A stretch of DNA of 64,000 bases from Chitinophagaceae bacterium (lineage in GTDB: Bacteria; Bacteroidota; Bacteroidia; Chitinophagales; Chitinophagaceae). Of this stretch, positions 36,715 to 44,931 are shown piece by piece. The stretch covers positions 458,635-522,634 of the forward strand of contig JAIEMP010000003.1 in the NCBI GenBank assembly GCA_019752045.1, read 5' to 3'. Position numbers and translations under genes: made by a program. The notes beneath the pieces are model-generated. The model did not search any database and was not told the origin of the DNA. It saw only the letters and a list, made by a program, of their open reading frames with translations. The number at the start of each line of letters is the position of its first letter. Position 1 is the stretch's first letter.

Positions 36715-37782
36715 CTACGCAACTGCTCCCCCGCAACTGCTTCCCATGCCTGCTGTACAGCCATAGCAATGTTGATTGATAATGATTTCTCTGTTGCTTA
36801 ATACTTCTGCATTGAACGTAGATAAATGTTGCGATTCCTTGCACGAAACTTTCATCTCCAGCATCTGATTAAAATCACAATCATAGATATAACCATCCCA
36901 TCCAATCGAAAGTGTTGTGCGGCACATGACGTTTGCAGCAGCCGAAGGATTAAATGCAGCAATCAGTTTCTCCATGTACTTCTCATAGTTCTCTGTTTGC
37001 AACAGATAATCGAGATAACGGCTGATGGGCATATTGGTAATGGTAAACAGCGAATTGAAAACGATATTGAAATCTTTTTTCAAAGCTGCTTTGTATTCTT
37101 TTTCTAAGGTTGTTTGTGGTGCAGGTAAAAATGCACCTGCGGGATTATAAACGAGGTTGAGAATTAATCCTGTGCCTTCTACACCATAACCAACGTCATT
37201 CAACATTTGCAAAGCTTTGATGGAATCATCAAACACACCATCGCCACGCTGACGGTCTGTACGGTCTTTTGAATAGAAGGGGAGTGATGAAGCAACTTCA
37301 ATCTGATGCTGTTTGAAAAATTGGGGCAAATCATGAAAACGTTTATTGGCAAGGATGATGGTGAGATTACAACGGACGATGATATGCTTGCCCAGTTTTT
37401 TGATCTCTTCTACAAACCAACGGAAATCAGGATTCAACTCCGGTGCACCACCTGTTAAATCAACTGTTTTAAACGAAGGGTTGTCTGCAAGAATATCCAA
37501 ACACAACTGCATGGTTTCACGGGTCATGATTTCTTTACGGTCGGGTCCTGCATCTACATGGCAATGTTTACACACCTGATTACACATTTTACCCACGTTA
37601 ATCTGGAATATTTCAAGATTAGTTGATTGTAATGGGTACATTCCAATCGTTTCCAGTTTTTGCTGAAAGGGTACAATGCGGTATTCGTGTCCGTTATAGC
37701 CATGTTCCAGTATATCAATCTGTTCATGTACATCTGCTAAACTGTTGCCCTGTGCTTTTAATGATTTCGTAGTACTGCTCAT
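36715..37782 (-). CDS. arsS: arsenosugar biosynthesis radical SAM protein ArsS
   Basis: This radical SAM enzyme is thought to join a 5'-deoxyadenosyl group to dimethylarsenic, giving the arsenosugar precursor. The 355-residue protein has the cluster motif CNQVCKHC (Cys67, Cys71, Cys74), then VDLTGGAPELNPDF, and the family's cysteine-rich C-terminus HCYGCTAGMGSSCGG (Cys339, Cys342, Cys350). Some relatives carry selenocysteine in this C-terminal part; here cysteine codons are present. Together with arsM in one operon this is strong evidence for the pathway. Confidence 0.93.
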   Translation of the reverse strand: MSSTTKSLKAQGNSLADVHEQIDILEHGYNGHEYRIVPFQQKLETIGMYPLQSTNLEIFQINVGKMCNQVCKHCHVDAGPDRKEIMTRETMQLCLDILADNPSFKTVDLTGGAPELNPDFRWFVEEIKKLGKHIIVRCNLTIILANKRFHDLPQFFKQHQIEVASSLPFYSKDRTDRQRGDGVFDDSIKALQMLNDVGYGVEGTGLILNLVYNPAGAFLPAPQTTLEKEYKAALKKDFNIVFNSLFTITNMPISRYLDYLLQTENYEKYMEKLIAAFNPSAAANVMCRTTLSIGWDGYIYDCDFNQMLEMKVSCKESQHLSTFNAEVLSNREIIINQHCYGCTAGMGSSCGGAVA

Positions 37783-37823
37783 CTGTAATTTAATTGGTGG
37801 TTGGTAATTTTTTGGGTTTGGTT

Positions 37824-38159
37824 TTACATTGCAATCTCTTTCACCTTGTTCATCATTTGTACGCCATGAACGAGGGCTGCACCGCCTTTAATGGCTGCTG
37901 CTACATGCACAGCTTCCATCATCTGCGCTTCGTTCCATCCTTTTTCAAAGGCATCGCTGCTGTAGGCATCAATACAATAAGGGCATTGCACTGCATGTGC
38001 TACAGCTAAAGCAATCAATGATTTTTCTCTGGCAGTCAAGGCACTGTCTGCAAAAGCAGCGCCGTACCATGAAAAAAACTTGTCTGCAAGGTCTTTCTGG
38101 TATTCACCGATTTTTCCAAATTTGCCGAGATCTTCAGCATTGTAATAATGATTGTGCAT
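37824..38159 (-). CDS. arsenosugar-associated AhpD/CMD-like protein
   Basis: The 111-residue protein belongs to the carboxymuconolactone decarboxylase / AhpD fold. It carries the redox motif AVQCPYCIDAYS (Cys59 and Cys62) and a following His in EAVHVAAAIKGGAALVHG. This subgroup accompanies ArsS genes and has been called a peroxidase-like partner. A thiol redox role, perhaps in handling trivalent arsenic thiolates, is plausible. It is encoded ten bases after the TlpA-DUF547 gene and 41 bases before arsS. Confidence 0.87.
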   Translation of the reverse strand: MHNHYYNAEDLGKFGKIGEYQKDLADKFFSWYGAAFADSALTAREKSLIALAVAHAVQCPYCIDAYSSDAFEKGWNEAQMMEAVHVAAAIKGGAALVHGVQMMNKVKEIAM

Positions 38160-38169
38160 GTTGTTGATT

Positions 38170-39450
38170 TTAGTTCTGGTAATTGTTTAAGTATAAAGTC
38201 CAGTCGTAAGACTTAAATTTAATTTTCGGTTTTACAGTATCGGGGATAATTGCTTTTTCTTTCAATAATTTCCGCATTCCTTTTTTGCCGCCAAAATCAT
38301 TTCGAAACCAGCCCATAATTGCAGACAGTTTTACAATATTCATCTCCTTATCATATTCAGCTTCTCCGGTAAGATATGCTGTTGCAGCTATGTCTAATTG
38401 TTTGTTTAAGTTTTCAGGATTATAAAACGCAATGGGCGGACAGCTTTTTGCACCGCAATTCAATGCAAAATGTATACGGTAATCCAGTTTGTTTACACGT
38501 AGTTCTTTTTCTGTTTTTCCGGGAAACAGGTTGCTCAAATAGCCACCGCTCCATTTAATTTTTGAACGACGTAAAAAGCCATGTTCAATATCATCCAGGC
38601 TTAATTGCAAGCCTGCAATATTTAATTGTCTGCTTTTGAAGAAAGCACTTCTGCTTTTGTAGGCTTCGGGGTTCTTACTCAATGTAGCCTGCACATAACC
38701 GTTATAGAGGTTAATCCAAAATGCTTTCTTTTCATCGTCGGTTTGCAATTGATTCACAAGATCGGATAAAGAGACTGTTTGAAGTTGCTGTTCAAATACA
38801 GCTGTGCTTTCACCTGTTTTAGCAGCATACATATAGTCCTGCGAAATGCGTACCAGTGTATTTGTACTCCTGTACTTCGTATTCATTACTTCGTTAAAAT
38901 TTGTTTTGGGCGTTTCTGTAACAGGAACTTTTATTTCAGCTGCATCAGATTTTTTCAGCCAGTTTTCTATGTCATTTTCTGTAATTGCTGCAGCTTCAGT
39001 TACAGCAATTAATTTTCCATCTTTAAGAATAACGGTGTAAGGATATGCAGGTGGTTGAAATAAATTAGTAATGCTGTTATCTTCATCAGCCACAACAGGG
39101 AGCGAAAATCCCTTTCGGGCGGCAAGAAATTTTTGCAGGCGGGCCTCCTCTTCATTGGAGATAAGCACAACAACTAATTGCTCTTTGAATTTTTGCTGTA
39201 ATGCAGTTAACGACGGCAATGCCTTGATACAGGGAACACACCAGGTGCCAAAAAAATCGAGCAGTATCAACTGACTTTTTTTATCGTTAATATCATTGAG
39301 TGGCTGAGCTGTGTTTAAAGATTTCCGGATCACAATCTTTTGCACCCGATCTCCAACTTTATATCCATTTTGGCCAGATACAAATAGTACAGAGAAAAAA
39401 AACACGATAAAAAGGGATGGTAAACGCAAATAACTTATTTTCATCGACAT
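38170..39450 (-). CDS. TlpA-like thioredoxin fused to DUF547
   Basis: This envelope protein of about 426 residues joins two domains. After a signal peptide ending near VSGQ, the TlpA-like thioredoxin domain (about residues 30-170) contains GTWCVPCIKALPSL, an active redox CxxC site. The C-terminal DUF547 domain (about 195-420) has KKAFWINLYNGYVQATL, DDIEHGFLRRSK and FALNCGAKSCPPI. DUF547 proteins are frequent partners in arsenosugar loci. The start is placed at the ATG of MSMKIS or MKIS rather than further upstream, to leave room for a promoter before the divergent gene. Confidence 0.87.
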   Translation of the reverse strand: MSMKISYLRLPSLFIVFFFSVLFVSGQNGYKVGDRVQKIVIRKSLNTAQPLNDINDKKSQLILLDFFGTWCVPCIKALPSLTALQQKFKEQLVVVLISNEEEARLQKFLAARKGFSLPVVADEDNSITNLFQPPAYPYTVILKDGKLIAVTEAAAITENDIENWLKKSDAAEIKVPVTETPKTNFNEVMNTKYRSTNTLVRISQDYMYAAKTGESTAVFEQQLQTVSLSDLVNQLQTDDEKKAFWINLYNGYVQATLSKNPEAYKSRSAFFKSRQLNIAGLQLSLDDIEHGFLRRSKIKWSGGYLSNLFPGKTEKELRVNKLDYRIHFALNCGAKSCPPIAFYNPENLNKQLDIAATAYLTGEAEYDKEMNIVKLSAIMGWFRNDFGGKKGMRKLLKEKAIIPDTVKPKIKFKSYDWTLYLNNYQN

Positions 39451-39488
39451 ACGTAAATTCGGGTTTATAAGATTCAATTATACTACAA

Positions 39489-40319
39489 ATGATGAACAAA
39501 ATTGTTGAAGCAATTAACGAAACAACGGCATATTTAAACAACAAAAGTTCTGGATTTAAGCCAAGGGCCGGCATTGTACTGGGTACAGGTCTTGGAGCTA
39601 TGATAAACCAAATTCAGATAGATCACATCATTCCTTATAATGAAATACCACATTTTCCACAGTCAACTGTAGAGTTTCATAAGGGTAATCTATTATTTGG
39701 GCACCTGGAAACAGTTCCGGTTGTTGTAATGCAAGGTAGGTTTCATTTTTACGAAGGGTATAGTATGCAGCAAATAACTTTTCCAATAAGAGTGATGAAA
39801 GCACTGGGTGTGCAGAAGCTTTTTTTAAGCAATGCAGCAGGTGGGATGAATCCGGGTTTTAAAAAAGGCGATCTGGTAGTTATAGATGATCACATCAACC
39901 TGTTACCCGATAATCCCTTGCGTGGAGTTAATGCTCCTGAGCTTGGAGAACGTTTTGTGGATATGAGTAAACCGTATGACGATACTTTGATATCCAGTAT
40001 AAAAGCAAAAGCGATTGAAAAAAATATCAGTTTAAAAGAGGGAGTTTATGTTTCTGTTATGGGCCCTAATCTGGAAACAAGAGCGGAGTACAGATGGTTG
40101 CGTAATACCGGGGCAGATATGGTTGGCATGAGTACTGTGCCAGAAGTAATTGTTGCCAATCAGATTGGTTTAAAGTGCCTTGCTGTAAGTGTTATTACAG
40201 ATGAGTGTGATCCTGATCATTTACAACCAGTAAACATTGCTGAAATAATTGAAGTGGCAGGTAAAGCAGATGAAAAACTAAGTGTATTGTTTGCTGCTGC
40301 AATAAAGGCACTAGTTTAA
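39489..40319 (+). CDS. purine nucleoside phosphorylase (trimeric type)
   Basis: PNP cleaves purine nucleosides with phosphate. The 276-residue protein has the family stretches [70 protein letters not shown] and [18 protein letters not shown], typical of PNP-I. It is transcribed divergently from the ars operon, from a very short shared upstream region. In this setting it may remove adenine from the deoxyadenosyl-arsenic intermediate; ordinary purine salvage is the alternative. The first two codons are both ATG. Confidence 0.93.
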   Translation: MMNKIVEAINETTAYLNNKSSGFKPRAGIVLGTGLGAMINQIQIDHIIPYNEIPHFPQSTVEFHKGNLLFGHLETVPVVVMQGRFHFYEGYSMQQITFPIRVMKALGVQKLFLSNAAGGMNPGFKKGDLVVIDDHINLLPDNPLRGVNAPELGERFVDMSKPYDDTLISSIKAKAIEKNISLKEGVYVSVMGPNLETRAEYRWLRNTGADMVGMSTVPEVIVANQIGLKCLAVSVITDECDPDHLQPVNIAEIIEVAGKADEKLSVLFAAAIKALV

Positions 40320-40862
40320 TTGTGGATCAATTGGATAGTTAACCAGTTGTTCAAAGCGGCCACCCATTGATTTTACAGCTTCTTTCCAGATCATATCTGT
40401 CTCTGTCTGAAAAATCAGTTTTCGTGTAGCGTTAACTGTTAGCCAGCTTTTTTCTGTCAGTTCTTCTTGCAGTTGCCCCTCGCCCCAACCGCTGTAGCCT
40501 AAGTAAAAACGGATCTTTGATAAATCGAGAGTGCCCTTTTTTAACATGGTCATTACAATATCAAAATCACCACCCCAGTAAATATTACCTGCAATTTCCT
40601 GCGAACCGGGAATGGCGTCAGGTAACTCATGAAGAAAATGCAGCGTATCCATTTGCACGGGGCCGCCGTAAAAAACCGGCACCTTACACCCATCCAGATT
40701 GTTCATGAGTTCATCCAGTGTTTGAGTAATGGTTCGGTTAATCACCAGTCCAAAACTGCCTTCATCATTATGCTCACACAGCAAAACCACCGAGCGTTTA
40801 AAGTTGGGGTCGTTTAAAAATGGATCTGATATCAGTAAAACACCTTTAGCCGTTTCAATCAT
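40311..40862 (-). CDS. YqgE/AlgH family protein
   Basis: The 183-residue protein belongs to the YqgE/AlgH family: it starts [39 protein letters not shown] and has [18 protein letters not shown] and [18 protein letters not shown]. Function remains unclear, although relatives are linked to transcription control. It is convergent with the phosphorylase gene and overlaps its end by nine bases. Confidence 0.93.
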   Translation of the reverse strand: MIETAKGVLLISDPFLNDPNFKRSVVLLCEHNDEGSFGLVINRTITQTLDELMNNLDGCKVPVFYGGPVQMDTLHFLHELPDAIPGSQEIAGNIYWGGDFDIVMTMLKKGTLDLSKIRFYLGYSGWGEGQLQEELTEKSWLTVNATRKLIFQTETDMIWKEAVKSMGGRFEQLVNYPIDPQLN

Positions 40863-41035
40863 ACATTTAATTTACAGCCTAAAGTTCAAATTTCATAGAA
40901 ACTTTTCTGTATCGCTTCCTGTAAAAATGAAGTTAAAACAGATGCACTGCGGTAATTATGGCTTTTTCCATTTACTTTCACGGGTATTTTTGCAGGCGCT
41001 GAAAATTATTTGCAGCTAACAGAAAGCAGAGACTG

Positions 41036-42367
41036 ATGAAAAAAACATTTCCACTGATTATTGCCCTCATTACCCTGTCGTTGATGGGGATTATTTATAT
41101 ACAGGTTTCATGGATAAGAACACTGGCCCTGTTTAGAGAAGAACAACTGGTGCAGAAAATATTTGATGTAACGCAACAGGTTGGCGAAGAGTTGGTGGCT
41201 CAACGCAACATTACGTTTAACAATCCCGGACAAATGCCGGGTATGAAATTTCCCGGCGAAGCTTATGATATTTATAAACAGTTTTCTGTAACCAACCGGT
41301 TTACACTTTTTGAAATCAATGAAAAAATACAGAAAGCTTTTTTAAGACAGAATCTGAAGGACACGAGATTTGAATTTGCTGTGGCCAGTGAAAATGTGTT
41401 TGGCCATTATGAATTAAAATCTTCCAAGTTTATTGATATGGCAATGGATACGATTCACAACAAACGATCGTATTATCCATTAATCCCTGCAGGCGGCAGT
41501 TTGCTGGAAAGTCTTGCTCCCAATGAAGCATTGGTGATTGTTGTGCCCGATTATAAATCGTACATCCTGCAATCGTTGGGTTGGATGATTGGCGGCTCCA
41601 TTCTTTTTACATTTATTATTATCACAGCTTTTTTTCTTACCATCCGCACATTGCTGCGTCAGAAAAAACTGGGCGATATGAAGAATGATTTCATCAACAA
41701 TATGACACATGAACTGAAGACACCGCTTGCTACCATTTCTTTGGCTGTTGATGCATTAAAAAGTGAAAAGGTGATCAGCAATCCGGAAAAAATGGGCTAC
41801 TTCACAGGCATGATCAAAGATGAAAACAAACGGATGAACAAACATGTAGAGTCTATCCTGCAGGCTGCTCAAATGGACCGGCAGGAAGTGCAGCTAAATA
41901 AAAAGGATCTGCATGTACACAGTATCATCCAGAATGTTTTAAACAACCTGCAGTTACAAATTGAAGAAAAGCAGGGTAAGGTAGAAGTACAGCTCAATGC
42001 CGGCAATGATCTCATGGAAGCAGATGAAGTACATTTGACCAATCTCATTAACAACCTGGTTGATAATGCACTCAAGTATTCAAAAGATGATTCGTTTCAG
42101 TTAAAGATCAATACAAAAAATATTGGCAAGAGTATCCGCATACAGGTAGAGGATCATGGCATTGGTATGAACAAAGAAACACTGGCGCATGTGTTTGAAA
42201 AATTCTATCGGGCACACACGGGTAATGTACACAATGTAAAAGGTTTTGGTCTTGGATTGAGTTATGTAAAAACAATGACCGAAGCACATGGCGGCAAAGT
42301 AAAAGCCGATAGTGTACAGGGAAAGGGGAGTACATTTACACTGGATTTTCCATTAAAAAAAGCTTGA
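41036..42367 (+). CDS. membrane sensor histidine kinase
   Basis: The 443-residue protein has two membrane segments (about residues 5-25 and 182-205) enclosing a periplasmic sensor region of about 155 residues. The HisKA domain follows, with the phosphorylated His225 in NNMTHELKTPLATISL, then a HATPase domain (NLINNLVDNALKYS, VEDHGIGMNKETLAHVFEKFYR, GFGLGLSYVKTM). No HAMP domain is evident. It is not followed by a response regulator gene, unlike many relatives, so the partner is elsewhere. Confidence 0.93.
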   Translation: MKKTFPLIIALITLSLMGIIYIQVSWIRTLALFREEQLVQKIFDVTQQVGEELVAQRNITFNNPGQMPGMKFPGEAYDIYKQFSVTNRFTLFEINEKIQKAFLRQNLKDTRFEFAVASENVFGHYELKSSKFIDMAMDTIHNKRSYYPLIPAGGSLLESLAPNEALVIVVPDYKSYILQSLGWMIGGSILFTFIIITAFFLTIRTLLRQKKLGDMKNDFINNMTHELKTPLATISLAVDALKSEKVISNPEKMGYFTGMIKDENKRMNKHVESILQAAQMDRQEVQLNKKDLHVHSIIQNVLNNLQLQIEEKQGKVEVQLNAGNDLMEADEVHLTNLINNLVDNALKYSKDDSFQLKINTKNIGKSIRIQVEDHGIGMNKETLAHVFEKFYRAHTGNVHNVKGFGLGLSYVKTMTEAHGGKVKADSVQGKGSTFTLDFPLKKA

Positions 42368-42433
42368 GTCCCAGGCGAAATTTGTATATTTATATCCAAT
42401 GTATTTATTAATTAATGCAAATAACCTGTTTAT

Positions 42434-42616
42434 ATGAAAAGATGGATTTGGTTTCTAATTAACACAATGGCAATTATTATTTTGGCCTCATATTCTTTCA
42501 TTATGGGTAATAAAGATTTGGCAGATAAACTTTTTATTGCATCTTGGATTTCGGCAATTGTTACTTTATTATGGGTATTTATTGCATTAAAAAATAAAAA
42601 AGGGTCATTCAAGTAA
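42434..42616 (+). CDS. small membrane protein, 60 residues
   Basis: Two hydrophobic segments (residues about 4-23 and 33-52) form a predicted hairpin, with a basic C-terminus (KNKKGSFK). It is 66 bases after the histidine kinase gene, on the same strand, and a terminator follows. No family was recognised. Confidence 0.55.
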   Translation: MKRWIWFLINTMAIIILASYSFIMGNKDLADKLFIASWISAIVTLLWVFIALKNKKGSFK

Positions 42617-42658
42617 CAAAGGTTGAAAAATAAATAATCTCCCGTAATGTTAGACAGG

Positions 42659-42690
42659 CCTCATTATTATTTTTAATAATGAGGTTTTTT
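42659..42690. terminator. terminator after the kinase / small membrane protein unit
   Basis: CCTCATTATTA pairs perfectly with TAATAATGAGG around a T-rich loop, followed by six T. It also overlaps the end of the truncated DUF3052 gene on the other strand. Confidence 0.8.
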
Positions 42691-42906
42691 ATTTTGAAAA
42701 GAGTGATTGAAATTCTTTTGTGAATCAGCATCCAAATGTATGAACTGCGGTTGTTCATTTGATTTACATAGCTGTCCGCTGCAATCTTTACCAATCAATT
42801 TCCCATAAGCATCAATTCCATCAGGTGGATTCAGGATGAGTAATTTTTGATCCTCTTTGATGCCAAGTTTCTTTATCAATGCTGTGCCGGAATATCCTGC
42901 TGCCAT
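42673..42906 (-). pseudogene. truncated DUF3052-like gene
   Basis: The 77-residue reading frame begins like DUF3052 proteins (MAAGYSGTALIKKLGIKEDQKLLILNPPDGIDAYGKL) and aligns in order up to the region around IHLDADSQKNFNHSF. It then stops inside a terminator, at about half of the usual length. The C-terminal half is absent. A non-functional fragment is likely. Confidence 0.65.
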
Positions 42907-43032
42907 GAATTTTGGTTTAATTCACATTTGCAATTCGCTTTTCCACAGGTAATTCACCACTATTCACATCTACAATTAATAAAAAAGCCTTATTTGAGCT
43001 TGTAATGCTTTGCCATTAAGGATCACGGCTTT

Positions 43033-43080
43033 GTGGAAAAAATAAAACTTCTTTCTTTTGATTCGAAAGTGGGAAAAAGT
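43033..43080 (+). promoter_or_regulatory. possible MraZ-type direct repeats upstream of mraZ
   Basis: GTGGAAAAAAT and GTGGGAAAAAGT lie 36 bases apart, the second ending 45 bases before the mraZ start. MraZ proteins autoregulate by binding TGGGA-like direct repeats upstream of their own gene, but the spacing here is not standard. Confidence 0.35.
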
Positions 43081-43125
43081 GTTATTTTGTGTATAATTGT
43101 GTAGATTTAGTCAAAATTCATTTAA

Positions 43126-43584
43126 ATGATTGGTTTTCTGGGAGAATACGAGGTTACGTTAGACGCAAAAGGGCGCTTCCTCCTCCCGGCTGGCTTCAAA
43201 AAGCAAATGCCGGAGGATTGGAATACCCAGTTTGTGATCAGCCGTGGACTGGACTCATGTCTCTCTTTATACCATATGAAGCATTGGGAACCCATTTTTA
43301 CCCAGATCAGTCAGTTAAATGATTTTGACCCCAAGGTAAGACAATTTCAACGCTACTTTTTGAACGGTGCCACAAACATTGAGCTTGATTCAGCGGGTCG
43401 CTTACTGATCCCTGCTCAACTAAAGGAATTTGCGGGGCTCGATAAAGATGTGGTGTTGTTTGCCAAGGGAAACAAGATTGAAATATGGGATAGTAATAAG
43501 TACAAACAGTTCTTTGAAGCCCTTTCAGCCAATGATTTCAGCAACCTGGCCACTGAGGTGATGGTGAAACCTCCAACGGTGTAA
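43126..43584 (+). CDS. mraZ: transcriptional regulator MraZ
   Basis: MraZ is the DNA-binding repressor at the head of the dcw cluster. The 152-residue protein has two AbrB-like repeats: GEYEVTLDAKGRFLLPAGFKKQM and NIELDSAGRLLIPAQLKEFA. Its C-terminal extension is typical for Bacteroidota. The gene starts the division cluster, five bases before rsmH. Confidence 0.96.
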   Translation: MIGFLGEYEVTLDAKGRFLLPAGFKKQMPEDWNTQFVISRGLDSCLSLYHMKHWEPIFTQISQLNDFDPKVRQFQRYFLNGATNIELDSAGRLLIPAQLKEFAGLDKDVVLFAKGNKIEIWDSNKYKQFFEALSANDFSNLATEVMVKPPTV

Positions 43585-43589
43585 GAAAT

Positions 43590-44546
43590 ATGGCGAAGCA
43601 AATGAAAATACGATCTGCCGGCGATGAGTTGAGCAATCAGCAACAGGATGTTTATCATATTCCTGTTCTGTTAACCGAAGCGGTTGATGCATTAAACATT
43701 CAACCCGGAGGAGTTTATGTTGATTGCACTTTTGGTGGCGGTGGTCACAGCAGAGAGATTTTAAAACGATTGGATAAAGATGGACGATTGTTTGCCTTTG
43801 ATCAGGATCCGGATGCAAAACGAAACCTGCCAAAGGATGAACGCATCATTTTTGTGCCGCACAACTTTAAGCATCTCGCTCGTTTTTTAAAGCTGAACCG
43901 TATTGATAAAGTAGATGGAGTGCTGGCCGATCTCGGCGTATCCAGTCATCAGTTTGATGAAGCCAGCAGAGGTTTCTCAACAAGATTCGATGGACCGCTG
44001 GATATGCGGATGGATCCATCGCAACCTGTTACCGCTTCGTCCATTCTTCAAACCTATACACAGCAACAGCTGCATAAAATGTTTGAACTCTATGGAGAAG
44101 TTACAAACGCCAAAACGCTTGCTGCTGTTATTGTTCAGCAACGCAGCACCAACAAGTATCAAACCATTGAACAGTTAAAACAGGCATTGCAATCGGTGGT
44201 GAAAGGGAATCCCAATAAATATTTTGCGCAGGTATTTCAGGCATTGCGGATAGAAGTAAATGAAGAGTTGAGTGTGCTGAAAGAGTTGTTAGAGCAATTG
44301 CCGGATCTGCTGAAACCCAAAGCCCGTGTGGCTATCATTTCCTTTCATTCGCTGGAAGACAGGTTGGTAAAAAACTTTTTTAAAAAAGGAAGTTTTGAAG
44401 AGGAAGCGTATAACCCGTTTGACAGGGATGTAAAAGAAAACCTGTTTCACGTTCTAACAAAGAAACCGGTTGAGCCGGGAGCGGATGAGCAAAAACGAAA
44501 CCCAAGATCAAGAAGTGCACGGTTGCGAATAGCCGAAAAAATATAA
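43590..44546 (+). CDS. rsmH: 16S rRNA (cytosine1402-N4)-methyltransferase
   Basis: RsmH methylates C1402 of 16S rRNA. The 318-residue protein has the SAM-binding motif VYVDCTFGGGGHSREIL and the family stretches GVLADLGVSSHQFDEASRGFS, PLDMRMD and FQALRIEVNEELSVLKELL. It is the second gene of the dcw cluster. Confidence 0.97.
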   Translation: MAKQMKIRSAGDELSNQQQDVYHIPVLLTEAVDALNIQPGGVYVDCTFGGGGHSREILKRLDKDGRLFAFDQDPDAKRNLPKDERIIFVPHNFKHLARFLKLNRIDKVDGVLADLGVSSHQFDEASRGFSTRFDGPLDMRMDPSQPVTASSILQTYTQQQLHKMFELYGEVTNAKTLAAVIVQQRSTNKYQTIEQLKQALQSVVKGNPNKYFAQVFQALRIEVNEELSVLKELLEQLPDLLKPKARVAIISFHSLEDRLVKNFFKKGSFEEEAYNPFDRDVKENLFHVLTKKPVEPGADEQKRNPRSRSARLRIAEKI

Positions 44547-44604
44547 ACCCATTGTAAAACGGATACAAACAAATAACTGAAACCAAGTAATTACAAACAA
44601 ACCA

Positions 44605-44931
44605 ATGGCAGTAAAAGAGCCGAAGATTGACTTTAAAAAATGGTTGAATTACCAGTGGATCGTAAAAAACGTTCCATACTTCCTTTTTCTCTCTGTACTG
44701 GCGGTACTCTACATCGCCAACGGCCACTACGCCGACAATACCATCCGCAATATCAACAAAACCACAAGGCAGTTAAAAGAGCAGGAATATGAATATAAAA
44801 CGCTCAACGGAAAACTGATGTTTCAGAACCGGTTGAGTGAAGTAGCAAAAACCGTTGAGCAAATCGGCTTAAAAGAAAATATACAGCAACCCATCACCTT
44901 AACAGACAGCACTAAAGTGAAAGAGAATTAA
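44605..44931 (+). CDS. ftsL: FtsL-like cell division protein
   Basis: This 108-residue bitopic membrane protein has one helix (about residues 23-41, VPYFLFLSVLAVLYIANG) followed by a coiled-coil-forming stretch (RNINKTTRQLKEQEYEYKTLNGKLMF). This is the form of the FtsL division protein, and it lies between rsmH and ftsI as expected. Sequence conservation in the family is low, so the call rests on size, topology and position. It overlaps ftsI by one base. Confidence 0.85.
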   Translation: MAVKEPKIDFKKWLNYQWIVKNVPYFLFLSVLAVLYIANGHYADNTIRNINKTTRQLKEQEYEYKTLNGKLMFQNRLSEVAKTVEQIGLKENIQQPITLTDSTKVKEN

